Shown here piece by piece: positions 44,760-54,611 of a DNA stretch of 64,000 bases; the stretch's first letter is position 1; the number at the start of each line of letters is the position of its first letter. The stretch covers positions 62,001 through 126,000 of the forward strand of contig JBMYWH010000003.1 in assembly GCA_049607205.1 (NCBI GenBank), read 5' to 3'. Source of the stretch: JBELHR01 sp049607205. Its GTDB lineage: Bacteria > Bacteroidota > Bacteroidia > Flavobacteriales > Flavobacteriaceae. Position numbers and translations under genes: made by a program. The notes beneath the pieces were generated by a model, which worked only from the letters and a program-made list of their open reading frames with translations, did not search any database and was not told the DNA's origin.

Positions 44760-46628
44760 CTAAAACTCGTAAACTAAAGACTCTAATGGTTCTAAATTCA
44801 CCATAATATGTCCGATTCCATTCTCTATTCTTAATTCAGCATCTTGTGCCTGATTTAAGACCCGAGACAACTCATAATTACCATCATTTAAGTTCCAAGC
44901 CTGAACAACAGAAGCTGGAATCTGCAAATCAAAAGCATAGCTTTTCTCTTGATCAAAGTTAGTTGTTACAATAACTTTTTGGTCCTCGGACCAACGGACA
45001 AAACTATAAACTCTATGATCGTAATCATCATTATGCTCCTTATTATATATATGAATATCTTCGAAGGCCCCCATCAGTGCAGAAGACTCTCTTGAGAATC
45101 TTAGTAATTTTTTATAAAAAGATCTTAAGTCCTTAGACTCCTGAGATAATTGCCCACCATCAAAGGCACCATTATTCATCCACTTTTGATGTTGCGGAAC
45201 ACCAACATAGTCAAAGATTGAAGTACGCGTAGGGTCTCCGAAACCACCATCTTCTAAAGCAGGTTCACCCACCTCTTGACCAAAATAAATCATCGTAGGT
45301 GAGGTACTAATTAAAGTAGATACCACCATAGCAGGTTTCCCGTTCTCTGCAGTACCTGCAAAATCAGGAGTTGCTAATCGTTGCTCATCGTGATTCTCTA
45401 GAAAATGTAGCATGTGATGCTCAATATCGGCAACTTGAGCTTGTACTCCAGGAATATTATCGGTCAAACCATGACCTCTCACAACATGCTTAATCGTATC
45501 ATAGAAACCAACTTTATCATAAAGATAATCCATCTTCCCTTTCTTTATATAATCTTTGTATAGCGAAGGGTTATATACCTCAGCTAAGAGAAAAGCATCG
45601 GGATTTACATGTTTGATCGAAGAGTTCATAAATGACCAAAACTCAACCGGAACCATCTCCGCCATGTCATAACGGAATCCATCTACACCTTTAGAAGTCC
45701 AGAACAAAGCAACGTCTCTAAACTTAATCCAAGAACTAGGAACAGATTTCCCTTCCCAGAAAGCATAATGCTCTTCCCATGATTTTTCATCATAGTTCTC
45801 CGGTAAAACAGCATAATCCTTAGTTCCATCAGGTTTTACACCATAATTAATTTTTACCGTCTCATACCAATCATAAAAATGAGGTTGGGCTAAACGAGAA
45901 CCATTTCCAGTCCACTTGGCTGGGTTCTCATCAAATTTTCCGTCCACTCCAGGAGCTTTTTGGCCTCCAAGAGGCTGATATCCATTTAAAGGCTCAGGAA
46001 CCTTAAACGCTTGTCCAGGGATATAATAAAAATTATTATCTCTTGCGTATTCTATCTTATTATCATCTGTAGCTCCGAAATCCTCAACACCGTTAGGATT
46101 GTTTAATCCTTCATACTTACGTGCGATGTGATTAGGAACTATATCAATAATCACCTTTAAATTATGTTTATGAGATCTGTCGACCAAAGCAAGAAACTCC
46201 TCTTCTCTATTGGCTACGTTTTCTGCCATATCGGGATCTACGCTATAATAATCCTTAACGGCATAAGGAGAACCTGCTCTACCTTTAACAACATCAGGAT
46301 CATCATTAGAAATTCCATAAGCCGTATAATCAGCGACCATTGCATGATGAAGTACCCCTGTATACCAGATATGCGTAGCTCCTAAATCGTGAATTTCTTC
46401 AAGCGCCTTATCCGTGAAATCATTAAACTTCCCTACTCCATTTTCCTCTATAGTTCCCCAAGGGGTATTAGTTGTATTTGTATTCCCAAACAAACGTGAA
46501 AACACTTGATAAACCACAACCTTTCCTTCTTTTTCTTGAGGCTGAACTTGTTCTTTACTTGTTGAATCAGAACTACATCCAACCATAATTACTGTGATAA
46601 GGGCTAAGCCCAAAACCTTTATTTTCAT
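44760..46628 (-). CDS. GH13 alpha-amylase family lipoprotein
   Basis: This 622-residue lipoprotein has lipobox VGC (Cys18), so it is held in the outer membrane or periplasm. The alpha-amylase barrel has DIVPNH near residue 163, nucleophile Asp321 in GFRYDMAEM, proton donor Glu350 in LLAEVYNPS and Asp414 in LENHDEQRL. The C-terminal beta-domain begins around residue 540. Length is longer than a bare catalytic unit because of insertions in the barrel (YIPGQAF...YDWYETV). It probably trims starch or maltodextrins. It is the last gene of the minus-strand glucan operon and is 2 bases from the next GH13 gene. Confidence 0.9.
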   Translation of the reverse strand: MKIKVLGLALITVIMVGCSSDSTSKEQVQPQEKEGKVVVYQVFSRLFGNTNTTNTPWGTIEENGVGKFNDFTDKALEEIHDLGATHIWYTGVLHHAMVADYTAYGISNDDPDVVKGRAGSPYAVKDYYSVDPDMAENVANREEEFLALVDRSHKHNLKVIIDIVPNHIARKYEGLNNPNGVEDFGATDDNKIEYARDNNFYYIPGQAFKVPEPLNGYQPLGGQKAPGVDGKFDENPAKWTGNGSRLAQPHFYDWYETVKINYGVKPDGTKDYAVLPENYDEKSWEEHYAFWEGKSVPSSWIKFRDVALFWTSKGVDGFRYDMAEMVPVEFWSFMNSSIKHVNPDAFLLAEVYNPSLYKDYIKKGKMDYLYDKVGFYDTIKHVVRGHGLTDNIPGVQAQVADIEHHMLHFLENHDEQRLATPDFAGTAENGKPAMVVSTLISTSPTMIYFGQEVGEPALEDGGFGDPTRTSIFDYVGVPQHQKWMNNGAFDGGQLSQESKDLRSFYKKLLRFSRESSALMGAFEDIHIYNKEHNDDYDHRVYSFVRWSEDQKVIVTTNFDQEKSYAFDLQIPASVVQAWNLNDGNYELSRVLNQAQDAELRIENGIGHIMVNLEPLESLVYEF

Positions 46629-46630
46629 AC

Positions 46631-48295
46631 CTATATATTTTCTTCTAATAAAACAACACTATAAGGACTGTCAATCACAACCTTCCCTTCTTTAACTTGA
46701 ACACTTTTACCCGAAAAAGCATCTTTCAACTCAGTTCCTTCCATGAAAACATCTCCTACAGAAATTTCCTTTGCTCCCACTTCAGCATCCAAAGCGATAA
46801 CAACAACATCCGAATATTTACCATCAAAATAATTTCGACTAAAGGTGTATGGACTTTCAGAAATCATCTCATGTATCCCAGCACCAATTGCAGGATGATT
46901 CTTTCTAAACTGACCTAATTTAGACCAATACTCAAAAAGCTCTTGTGTCTGAGTATTATTCTTTAATTCTTCCCAGTTCATCATTGATCTTAGATTTGCA
47001 TCTCCCACAGCTCCTTCAACAATTAAAGGTCTATTGGTTTCATCTCCATAATAAACTTGGGACGTCCCAGGAGTTAACAACAATTTTGTAGCGGCTTCAT
47101 AAGACTTCATTCTCTCAACATCAAATGGATTTCCATCATCATGAGAATCTATATAGTTAAGCACACCATAACCCTGAAGTTCTCCATTTAAAATAGAAGA
47201 ATATCTTGAAAATAATTCTTCATATCCTCCTTCAGCATTCCATCCGAATTCAAAATTGATTAAACTCTCAAATCGATCATCAAAATAGTTCACTACATGA
47301 TCCCCGAAATCAAAGGCCTTTCCATGTCCAATACTGTAATTATACACCTCACCTACAAGATAAAATGAATTGTCATCCAAAACCTTTTCTGGGTTATTTA
47401 TCTTAAAATCAGCAAAAGCCACATCGCAAACATCTTTAAATTCCGACCAAACGGATTCCTCCACATGCTTGACAGTATCTACTCTATACCCATCAATTCC
47501 ATAATCACTAATATAATCTGACAGCCATTTCATAATGTAAAATCTAGGAGCTCTCGGATAACCTGTAGCCTCAAAAAAGGCATCTAACTCAGCTATTTCT
47601 TGATCAAGTCTACCTTCATTCTCCCATTTCTCCATTAAGAAGTGAGGCAATGCTACTTCTTGATCGCTATTGGTTAAGATATCCGGTAGGTTTTCTACTA
47701 AAGTACAAGAAACCGTACTATTATAATCTTGATATTTACATGCCGGACTTGTTCTAACCCAATCGGCTGGCCAAACAGAATCTTCTTCTGTTACCGGACC
47801 AGTATGATTGATAACGGCATCTAAGACGATTCTAATTCCGTGCTCGTGTGCAACATCAACCAATTCTTTAAGATCCTCTTCAGTCCCAAAATTAGGATCA
47901 ATCGCAGTCCAATCTCTTGTCCAATAACCATGATATCCCTCGGTAAGACCTGTACCTTCATCAGTAGCTCCGTGAATCTGCTCTACAATAGGACTCATCC
48001 ATATTGCATTAATACCTAACTCATCAAAATAGCCCTCTTTAATCTTTTCAATAACTCCTCTCAAATCCCCTCCTTCAAAACCTCGCAACACTCCGGTTTG
48101 ATTCTCTGGATCACGTAGCATTTGATCATTTTCAGAAGTTCCGTTATTGAATCGATCGACTAACATGAAATAAAGATTAGCACCATCCCAAACAAAAGGA
48201 GCTTGTTGTGATGGAACTATATTTTGATCTTTATTTTCGCAGGAACTAAACCCTAAAACAAAAATCAATAAAACAACTGTAAACTTAAATTTCAT
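46631..48295 (-). CDS. GH13 alpha-amylase lipoprotein, SusG-like role
   Basis: This 554-residue lipoprotein has lipobox FSSC (Cys19). The catalytic barrel has GINAIWMSPIVEQIHG, DAVINHTGPV, nucleophile Asp273 in GYRVDTVKHV, proton donor Glu316 in LVGEVYNYS and Asp386 in YIDSHDDGNP. It is of the periplasmic MalS-like type by motif pattern and may be surface exposed, since the SusD-linked system needs an outside endo-amylase. There are 2-base gaps to both neighbours, so it is part of one operon with the GH31, esterase and GH13 genes. Confidence 0.9.
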   Translation of the reverse strand: MKFKFTVVLLIFVLGFSSCENKDQNIVPSQQAPFVWDGANLYFMLVDRFNNGTSENDQMLRDPENQTGVLRGFEGGDLRGVIEKIKEGYFDELGINAIWMSPIVEQIHGATDEGTGLTEGYHGYWTRDWTAIDPNFGTEEDLKELVDVAHEHGIRIVLDAVINHTGPVTEEDSVWPADWVRTSPACKYQDYNSTVSCTLVENLPDILTNSDQEVALPHFLMEKWENEGRLDQEIAELDAFFEATGYPRAPRFYIMKWLSDYISDYGIDGYRVDTVKHVEESVWSEFKDVCDVAFADFKINNPEKVLDDNSFYLVGEVYNYSIGHGKAFDFGDHVVNYFDDRFESLINFEFGWNAEGGYEELFSRYSSILNGELQGYGVLNYIDSHDDGNPFDVERMKSYEAATKLLLTPGTSQVYYGDETNRPLIVEGAVGDANLRSMMNWEELKNNTQTQELFEYWSKLGQFRKNHPAIGAGIHEMISESPYTFSRNYFDGKYSDVVVIALDAEVGAKEISVGDVFMEGTELKDAFSGKSVQVKEGKVVIDSPYSVVLLEENI

Positions 48296-48297
48296 AT

Positions 48298-50634
48298 TTA
48301 TTTGATTATTATGGTTGTATTTTCATTTTTATCTAATTCGATCTGTAAGATGACCATCTGCTTTTGAGCATCGTATAAGAAAGTAGTTTTCTTCTTATCA
48401 ATTTTTACACGCTTAGGTTCAGATTCAATACCGTGAATATTAAGGTTAATGGTTTTATCATTAGCTTCAAATCCTTGACCCACCGTATTTTTAATTTTTA
48501 AAGTCAAAGTCTTATTATCCACATAAGAAGACTCGAAATCTATAAGTTCAAAACTATTGGTATCCAGATTCAATGCTCCTAAACCATCGTCATTGTATAA
48601 TTGATAATGACTTTCTAAGTCTTTCCCGAAATAGAAATCCACATCAAAATTCTCTAAACTATAATCTGCACTTGACATCAAACCAGGTAAAGTAGGGATA
48701 AATGACCCACTCTTCACAAATACCGGTATGTGCTCTTTGACTAAATCAACCTCAAGTTCTTGACCTCCTTGAGCCGTTTTACCCGAATAATAATCGAACC
48801 AAAGATGACCCTTAGGTAAATAAACCTTCTGAGACTTAAGTCCAGGAGCCACAACAGGGCTTACTAAAAAGGCATCTCCCCACATATACGTAGTAGAGAG
48901 GTTCTGATAAGTTGTATTTCCTGCCTCTTCAAAGAACAAAGGTCTCATAAGTGGCATACCTGTTGTATTATTCTCATATACCAGAGAATAGTTATAAGGC
49001 ATTAATGCATATCTCAATTTAATTGCTTCTCTTGCAATATCCTTAGCCTCCTCGCTTCTGAATACAGGTTCTGAAGGAACCTCTTCTTGAGCATGAGGTC
49101 TATAAATAGGCTGAAAAACACCGTATTGTAACCAACGCTCATATAATTCATCATCTAAATTTGCTCCCGCAAAACCACCTAAATCAGAGTGCATATACCC
49201 CATACCTTGCATCCCCATTTGAAGTGCGATTTCAGTTTGAGGAACCAATCCTCCCCAAGTCCTATTTACATCTCCTGACCATGGAATCATTCCATAACGT
49301 TGTGCCCCAGAATAACCGGCTCTCATTAAAATAAATGGTCTTTGATTTGGGTAGTTCTCCTTATATCCATCATGGATAATCTTAGCCCAATCACTACCAA
49401 AAGTATTGTGTACTTCATTGGCGTGTTTGCCACCATAATGAAGCATGCCTTTTGGATGAACTTCTGGTTCTCCTAAATCTCCCCAGAAACCAGTAACTCC
49501 CATTTCTTTCAATTCTTTATAAATTCCCCAGAACCAATCTACAGTTTCAGGATTGTAAACATCAATTAGTCCCGTGTTTCCAAAAAAGAAATCATAGGTA
49601 TAAGGACTACCATCTTGCTTAACTCCAAGCAACCCGCGACTGGATGTTTCTTCCCAACGATCTGAAGTTGTTAATACAAAAGGCTCTGTAATAAGAACCG
49701 TTTGTACATCCATCTCTTGAAGGTCATCAACCATCTTTTTAGGATCTGGAAAGGAATCTAAATCAAAGGCAAGGTTCCCCATGTGCCCCTGTACATCTTT
49801 TCCAAACCAATACAAGTCTAGAATAATCGCATCAACTGGAATATCTTCTTCTTTAAATTTCTTTATTGTATTGATCACCTCATCTTGAGTATGATAACCG
49901 AATCTTGATGAAAAATTCCCTAGAGCCCAACGAGGGATCATAGGTTGTTTTCCAGAAAAATCTGTGTATTGATTCATAAGACCTGCCCATGATTCATCCG
50001 CGATCACTTGATAGCGAATTACTCCATATTCAGCATCATAGTCTAAACTATTATCTTTTTGAGCATCTAAGTTAATATGACCTACTGAAGGGTTGTCAAA
50101 GTGAACTGCATAACGCTTTGAAGAATACACTAAAGGCATCGTGAAATTCATCAATTCTGAATGGGTCTCATATCCGTAATGCGCTCTATTATATAAATAA
50201 AGTTCATTCCCTCTTCTATTCATTCCTAAAACGCGTTCTCCAGTTCCATATAAGGCTTCATCTTCAGAAATTTCCATTTCAAGTTTTAAGCCCTTGTCAG
50301 AATAAAAGCGGTTTTGGTCCACGACCAATAACTCTCCTTTAAAACTGTATTTAATCTCATTAGTATTCAAATCAAAAACAGCTTTCATATCACCATTTTT
50401 AACAGTCACTAACTTTCCGGTTCTGACCACCTGTACAGGTTCATAATCCTCAATTCTGGCATGAGAAGCCTCTACCTCTTGTCCAGGCTGAATGAAACTT
50501 AACTCCAAGCCATTCTCACCAATCCCTTGAAAAGTAAACACTCCTTTTTCAGTAGGTATCTCAACGCCCATTTGTTGAGCAAAAGAGAATTGCCCAACCA
50601 AAAGAAATAATATCGTCAGTCTAAATATTTTCAT
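48298..50634 (-). CDS. GH31 alpha-glucosidase
   Basis: This 778-residue exported enzyme (signal peptide ends FSFAQ at residue 20) has an N-terminal beta-sandwich and a catalytic barrel from about residue 230. Nucleophile Asp386 lies in TGFWGDLGEPE and acid/base Asp455 in WSGDVNRTW; IPVDAIILDLYWFG is the first barrel strand. It ends with proximal and distal beta domains. It would release glucose from non-reducing ends of maltodextrins in the periplasm. Note GDLGEP where many GH31 members have TDMNEP, which suggests a subfamily difference. It lies 2 bases after the GH13 gene on the same transcript. Confidence 0.92.
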   Translation of the reverse strand: MKIFRLTILFLLVGQFSFAQQMGVEIPTEKGVFTFQGIGENGLELSFIQPGQEVEASHARIEDYEPVQVVRTGKLVTVKNGDMKAVFDLNTNEIKYSFKGELLVVDQNRFYSDKGLKLEMEISEDEALYGTGERVLGMNRRGNELYLYNRAHYGYETHSELMNFTMPLVYSSKRYAVHFDNPSVGHINLDAQKDNSLDYDAEYGVIRYQVIADESWAGLMNQYTDFSGKQPMIPRWALGNFSSRFGYHTQDEVINTIKKFKEEDIPVDAIILDLYWFGKDVQGHMGNLAFDLDSFPDPKKMVDDLQEMDVQTVLITEPFVLTTSDRWEETSSRGLLGVKQDGSPYTYDFFFGNTGLIDVYNPETVDWFWGIYKELKEMGVTGFWGDLGEPEVHPKGMLHYGGKHANEVHNTFGSDWAKIIHDGYKENYPNQRPFILMRAGYSGAQRYGMIPWSGDVNRTWGGLVPQTEIALQMGMQGMGYMHSDLGGFAGANLDDELYERWLQYGVFQPIYRPHAQEEVPSEPVFRSEEAKDIAREAIKLRYALMPYNYSLVYENNTTGMPLMRPLFFEEAGNTTYQNLSTTYMWGDAFLVSPVVAPGLKSQKVYLPKGHLWFDYYSGKTAQGGQELEVDLVKEHIPVFVKSGSFIPTLPGLMSSADYSLENFDVDFYFGKDLESHYQLYNDDGLGALNLDTNSFELIDFESSYVDNKTLTLKIKNTVGQGFEANDKTINLNIHGIESEPKRVKIDKKKTTFLYDAQKQMVILQIELDKNENTTIIIK

Positions 50635-50638
50635 GTAA

Positions 50639-51574
50639 TTAATTATTTAAAATAAATTTAAAAGGAATAGAAAGGCGTTTATTCCATGAAATTTCATCAT
50701 GAGCATGCCCATCAAATTTTATATTTTCAGCTCTAGAACCGAGATTCATCTCCCCTAAAATGAAATCCAATTGAGGCTCATAAGGTGCATAAGTTGCATC
50801 TAAAGTCTCCGTTCCGTAATCGAAGTAAATTTTATGATTTTTATCCTTAGGGAAATTAGACTCGAAATAGCTCATAAAGCTATCCGGTATAGGATTATCA
50901 TAGGCTAAATTCTTGATTCCAGTCCAATGCGTAGACATACAAATGGCTCCAGAAAACACCTGTGGATACTCACAAATTGCATACATAGAAATCAAGCCTC
51001 CCATGCTCGACCCACCAACAAAAGTGTGCTCAGCATCGGTATATACAGAATAATGCTCATCTATATAAGGTTTCAATTCTTTTACTATAAATTTCAGATA
51101 TTCATCCGCATTATGAGCAGCGTTCACGTAAGTATCTTGAATATCTTGATCATCCATAGGGATAGCGTCTAAACCAGCTTGTCCTGCCTTAATTGGAAAG
51201 TAATCATTCCATCTAATATCGGCGTGATTCCAGATAGAGACTACAATTGTTGGTGGAACTTTACCAGTAGCAATCAAATTACCTAAAGTTTCATCCACTC
51301 CCCATTCTTGTTTGTTCCAAGTTAAATTGGCATCATAAAGCATCTGCCCATCATGCATATAAAGCACTTGATAAGTTTGATCTGAAGAATAGCCATCCGG
51401 AAGCCAAACATCTACATTGCGACTTCTAACAAAATTGGAAGGAAAATCAACATAAGAATCAATTGATCCGCTTTCTAGGTGTCCAGGGTAGTTTTGTTTA
51501 TTGAGTTCAGGTTTCGAATCACAAGCGACCACAATACTCAAACTGAATAAGAATAAAAGTAAGTTCTGTTTCAT
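50639..51574 (-). CDS. Alpha/beta-hydrolase esterase lipoprotein
   Basis: This 311-residue lipoprotein has lipobox VVAC (Cys18) and the esterase D / enterochelin-esterase-like fold. The early VLYMHDGQMLYD motif, nucleophile Ser190 in GGSSMGGLIS and a C-terminal His in FDGHAHDEISW are visible. Members of this family include carbohydrate esterases and acyl esterases. Its place in a starch PUL suggests removal of acyl groups from glucan or an accessory role; this cannot be decided from sequence. It precedes the GH31 gene by 4 bases. Confidence 0.82.
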   Translation of the reverse strand: MKQNLLLFLFSLSIVVACDSKPELNKQNYPGHLESGSIDSYVDFPSNFVRSRNVDVWLPDGYSSDQTYQVLYMHDGQMLYDANLTWNKQEWGVDETLGNLIATGKVPPTIVVSIWNHADIRWNDYFPIKAGQAGLDAIPMDDQDIQDTYVNAAHNADEYLKFIVKELKPYIDEHYSVYTDAEHTFVGGSSMGGLISMYAICEYPQVFSGAICMSTHWTGIKNLAYDNPIPDSFMSYFESNFPKDKNHKIYFDYGTETLDATYAPYEPQLDFILGEMNLGSRAENIKFDGHAHDEISWNKRLSIPFKFILNN

Positions 51575-51601
51575 GTTTAAATTGGTTTTAATAGGGTCAG
51601 T

Positions 51602-51638
51602 TGAAAAACAAACTCTGGAGTCTAAGGACTCCAGAGTT
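51602..51638 (-). terminator. Hairpin between the GH65 and esterase genes
   Basis: AACTCTGGAGTC and GACTCCAGAGTT form a perfect 12-bp stem with a 4-base loop. On the minus strand it is followed by TGTTTTTC, a weak T run. It may terminate part of the MFS-pgmB-GH65 transcript so that the downstream hydrolase genes are expressed differently. Confidence 0.7.
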
Positions 51639-51648
51639 GAATTATTTA

Positions 51649-53952
51649 TTAGATACTCAAACTAGAATTTCCTTCTAGCACATGCTCTTTTCCTTCCAAC
51701 CAAATTGAAACTCCAGTTTCAGTAAGATTTTCATAAACAGATGCATCTTGAGTTTTAGTAACTTTAATCGTTGCTCCTCTATAGTTTAGTTTGAAACTAT
51801 AAGAAGTCCACTCTTGAGGAATTTGAGGGTTGAAGCTCAAAGTATTATTGAAGTTTCTCATTCCTCCAAAACCTTGAACAATAGACAACCATGTTCCGGC
51901 CATTGAAGTAATGTGTAGTCCTTCATGAACCTCGTGGTTATAATCATCAAGATCTAAACGAGATGTTCTTAAATATTGCTCATAAGCCTTAGGCATTCTA
52001 TCAATAGAAGCTGCTAAAATAGAGTGAACGCAAGGTGAAAGAGACGATTCATGAACTGTTAATGGCTCATAAAAGTCAAAGTGCTTCTCGATTTCTTCTT
52101 TTGAGAATCTATCCTCAAAGAAATACAATCCTTGTAAGGTATCTGCTTGCTTGATGTATGGAGAACGTAAAATACGATCCCATGACCAGTGTTGATTGAT
52201 AGGTCTTTCCGAAGAAGCTAATTGATCCGCTGGTGTTAGATCCTTATCAAGGAATCCATCTTGCTGCAAATACACTCCATGCTCTTCACTGTATGGGAAA
52301 TACATTTTAGAAGCGACCTGATTCCATTTTTCAAGTTCAACATCCGTCAGGTTCGTTTCCTTAGTGATACGAGTAAAATCTCCTGGAAGTTCATCTTTTA
52401 ACTTCTCTAATTGCTCCATGGTATATTCAATACACCATTTAGCAAGGTAATTTGTATAGAAGTTATTGTTGATATTGTTTTCGTATTCATTAGGCCCTGT
52501 TACCCCAAGGATTACATATTGATCTTTTGCCGCTGAATAATTGGCTCTTTGTTGCCAGAAACGCGCTACTGCAATCATTACCTCCATTCCAAATTCTGGA
52601 ATATAAGTGTAATCTCCTGTATAGTTAACATAATTGTAGATTGCATAAATCATGGCTCCATTACGGTGAATTTCTTCAAAAGTAATTTCCCACTCATTAT
52701 GACATTCTTCACCATTCATAGTCACCATTGGATAAAGTGCAGCCCCATTCGTAAATCCTAATTTCTTAGCATTCTCAATTGCTGGTCCTAATTGCTTATA
52801 TCTATAAACTAAAAGGTTTCTTGCAACTTCCTTATCCTTAGTACTCATATAAAAAGGAATACAGTATGCTTCGGTATCCCAATACGTAGAACCTCCATAT
52901 TTCTCTCCTGTAAATCCTTTAGGACCTATGTTTAAACGATGGTCATCACCTGAATAGGTTTGGTTTAATTGGAAAATATTGAAACGAATCGCTTGCTGTG
53001 CCTTCACATCACCTTCGATCGTAATATCTGCTGTTTCCCAAACTTTTGCCCAAGCCTCAATTTGATCTGCTCTTAATTGAACATAACCTGTTGCAACAGC
53101 TTGGTCCAAAACCTCTTTAGAAACTCTAGTTAATTCACCAGAATTATGATTCATAGATTGAACATATCCTCCAAACTTGATAATATTCACAACATCTCCC
53201 TCTGCTACATCAATAACATAAGATAAACCAACTCTCTTTTCAGAAATTTGTTGCGCTGCTTCAGCTTCAATAGTTTTTCCGTTTTTCTCGAAACTTACTT
53301 CAAATCCAGTACAAACATCAAATCCAGTTTTAAGTGTAGTAGATGAAATAGAAGCTCCATTATCATAGAACTTGTGATCTCCTACTTCCCAGAATAATTC
53401 ATCATAGTTAGTATCCTCATTAGAGATTCCTGCATCTACATAAGGAATCGCTTCGAAAGAACCAGAAAAATTCAAGGCCTTAATTTGATAGTTTATCGCT
53501 CCAACTTCGTTTAAAGTCAAAGAAAGAAAACGCTCTGCAAGTACTTCAATTTCATTTCCATTAGGTAAGTGAGCTACAAAAGAACGAGATAAAATCCCTT
53601 CTTTCATATTAAGCTCTCTTCTAAAGTTTTTGATTTCACAAGAATTCAAATCGAACACTTCTCCATTAAACACTAAATCAATACCGATCCAGTTTGGAGC
53701 ATTCAATACTTTAGCAAAATATTCTGGATATCCATTCTTCCACCATCCTACTCTAGTTTTATCTGGATAATAGATTCCTCCTATATAACTTCCCTGGAAG
53801 GTATCTCCAGAGTATAATTCTTCAAAATTTGCACGTTGCCCCATAGCACCGTTACCTAAACTAAAAATACTTTCAGAAGCAGTTACGTGATCTGCAGTAA
53901 ATCCTTCTTCTATGATTGACCATTCTGATGGTTTAATATAATCTAAGTTCAT
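51649..53952 (-). CDS. GH65 maltose/kojibiose-type phosphorylase
   Basis: This 767-residue enzyme of GH65 has no signal peptide and is cytoplasmic. Signature stretches are GPKGFTGEKYGGSTYWDTEAY, in two parts, NGEECHNEWEITFEEIHRNGA, again as two, and GVTGPNEYENN, in which Glu489 corresponds to the general acid of characterised maltose phosphorylases. Such enzymes split maltose with phosphate to beta-glucose 1-phosphate and glucose. The next gene encodes beta-phosphoglucomutase, as expected. The linkage specificity (alpha-1,4, alpha-1,2 or alpha-1,1) is not decided by sequence, but genomic context favours maltose. Confidence 0.9.
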   Translation of the reverse strand: MNLDYIKPSEWSIIEEGFTADHVTASESIFSLGNGAMGQRANFEELYSGDTFQGSYIGGIYYPDKTRVGWWKNGYPEYFAKVLNAPNWIGIDLVFNGEVFDLNSCEIKNFRRELNMKEGILSRSFVAHLPNGNEIEVLAERFLSLTLNEVGAINYQIKALNFSGSFEAIPYVDAGISNEDTNYDELFWEVGDHKFYDNGASISSTTLKTGFDVCTGFEVSFEKNGKTIEAEAAQQISEKRVGLSYVIDVAEGDVVNIIKFGGYVQSMNHNSGELTRVSKEVLDQAVATGYVQLRADQIEAWAKVWETADITIEGDVKAQQAIRFNIFQLNQTYSGDDHRLNIGPKGFTGEKYGGSTYWDTEAYCIPFYMSTKDKEVARNLLVYRYKQLGPAIENAKKLGFTNGAALYPMVTMNGEECHNEWEITFEEIHRNGAMIYAIYNYVNYTGDYTYIPEFGMEVMIAVARFWQQRANYSAAKDQYVILGVTGPNEYENNINNNFYTNYLAKWCIEYTMEQLEKLKDELPGDFTRITKETNLTDVELEKWNQVASKMYFPYSEEHGVYLQQDGFLDKDLTPADQLASSERPINQHWSWDRILRSPYIKQADTLQGLYFFEDRFSKEEIEKHFDFYEPLTVHESSLSPCVHSILAASIDRMPKAYEQYLRTSRLDLDDYNHEVHEGLHITSMAGTWLSIVQGFGGMRNFNNTLSFNPQIPQEWTSYSFKLNYRGATIKVTKTQDASVYENLTETGVSIWLEGKEHVLEGNSSLSI

Positions 53953-53957
53953 CTTTC

Positions 53958-54611
53958 TTACTTAATTAGATTCTCAAAAAATTCTACACTTAATTCTCCT
54001 GTATTAGATAACACATAGTTAGCATGAGCTAAATGCTCCGCATCACCAATTCCAATACTTATCATTCCAGCCGCATTCGCCGCCTCAACCCCAGCAATTG
54101 CATCTTCGACTACAATACAATTCTCAGGTTTCATATTTAAAGCCTTAGCAGCTACCAAGAAAACTTCTGGGTCTGGTTTGGCATTACTCACATCATTTCC
54201 ATCTACTATAGCATCAAACAAATCCAATAAATCTAAAGATCTAAGAATAAGCTTAGCGTTCTTACTTGCAGAACCTAATGAAAATGGAATACCATTATCT
54301 TTTAAATAATGCAGAAGCGTACTGATTCCTGGAAGGATTTCTTCCTGTCCCATTTTAGAAATCAATTTTAAATAATGATCATTCTTTGCCACTAAAAGAA
54401 CATCCTTCTCCTCTTGAGAAATTTGTTTCCCTGCTAGATCTAAAATTAATTCCAATGAACGAACTCTACTCACTCCTTTTAATTGTTCATTATCCTGCTC
54501 TGTAAAGTCATAGCCCAATTGACGAGCTGTTTCCTGCCAAGCAATAAAATGGTATTTCGCAGTATCTACGATGACACCATCTAAATCAAAAATTACCCCT
54601 AAATTTTTCAT
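53958..54611 (-). CDS. pgmB: Beta-phosphoglucomutase
   Basis: This 217-residue HAD-fold enzyme has the nucleophile and acid/base Asp9 and Asp11 in VIFDLDGVIVDTAKYH. It has the cap substrate sequence QLKGVSRVRSLELIL, the later SASKNAKLIL and VEDAIAGVEAANAAGM. It converts beta-glucose 1-phosphate from the phosphorylase to glucose 6-phosphate. The start overlaps the MFS stop (TAATG) and there are 5 bases to the GH65 gene, so the three genes form one operon. Confidence 0.94.
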   Translation of the reverse strand: MKNLGVIFDLDGVIVDTAKYHFIAWQETARQLGYDFTEQDNEQLKGVSRVRSLELILDLAGKQISQEEKDVLLVAKNDHYLKLISKMGQEEILPGISTLLHYLKDNGIPFSLGSASKNAKLILRSLDLLDLFDAIVDGNDVSNAKPDPEVFLVAAKALNMKPENCIVVEDAIAGVEAANAAGMISIGIGDAEHLAHANYVLSNTGELSVEFFENLIK

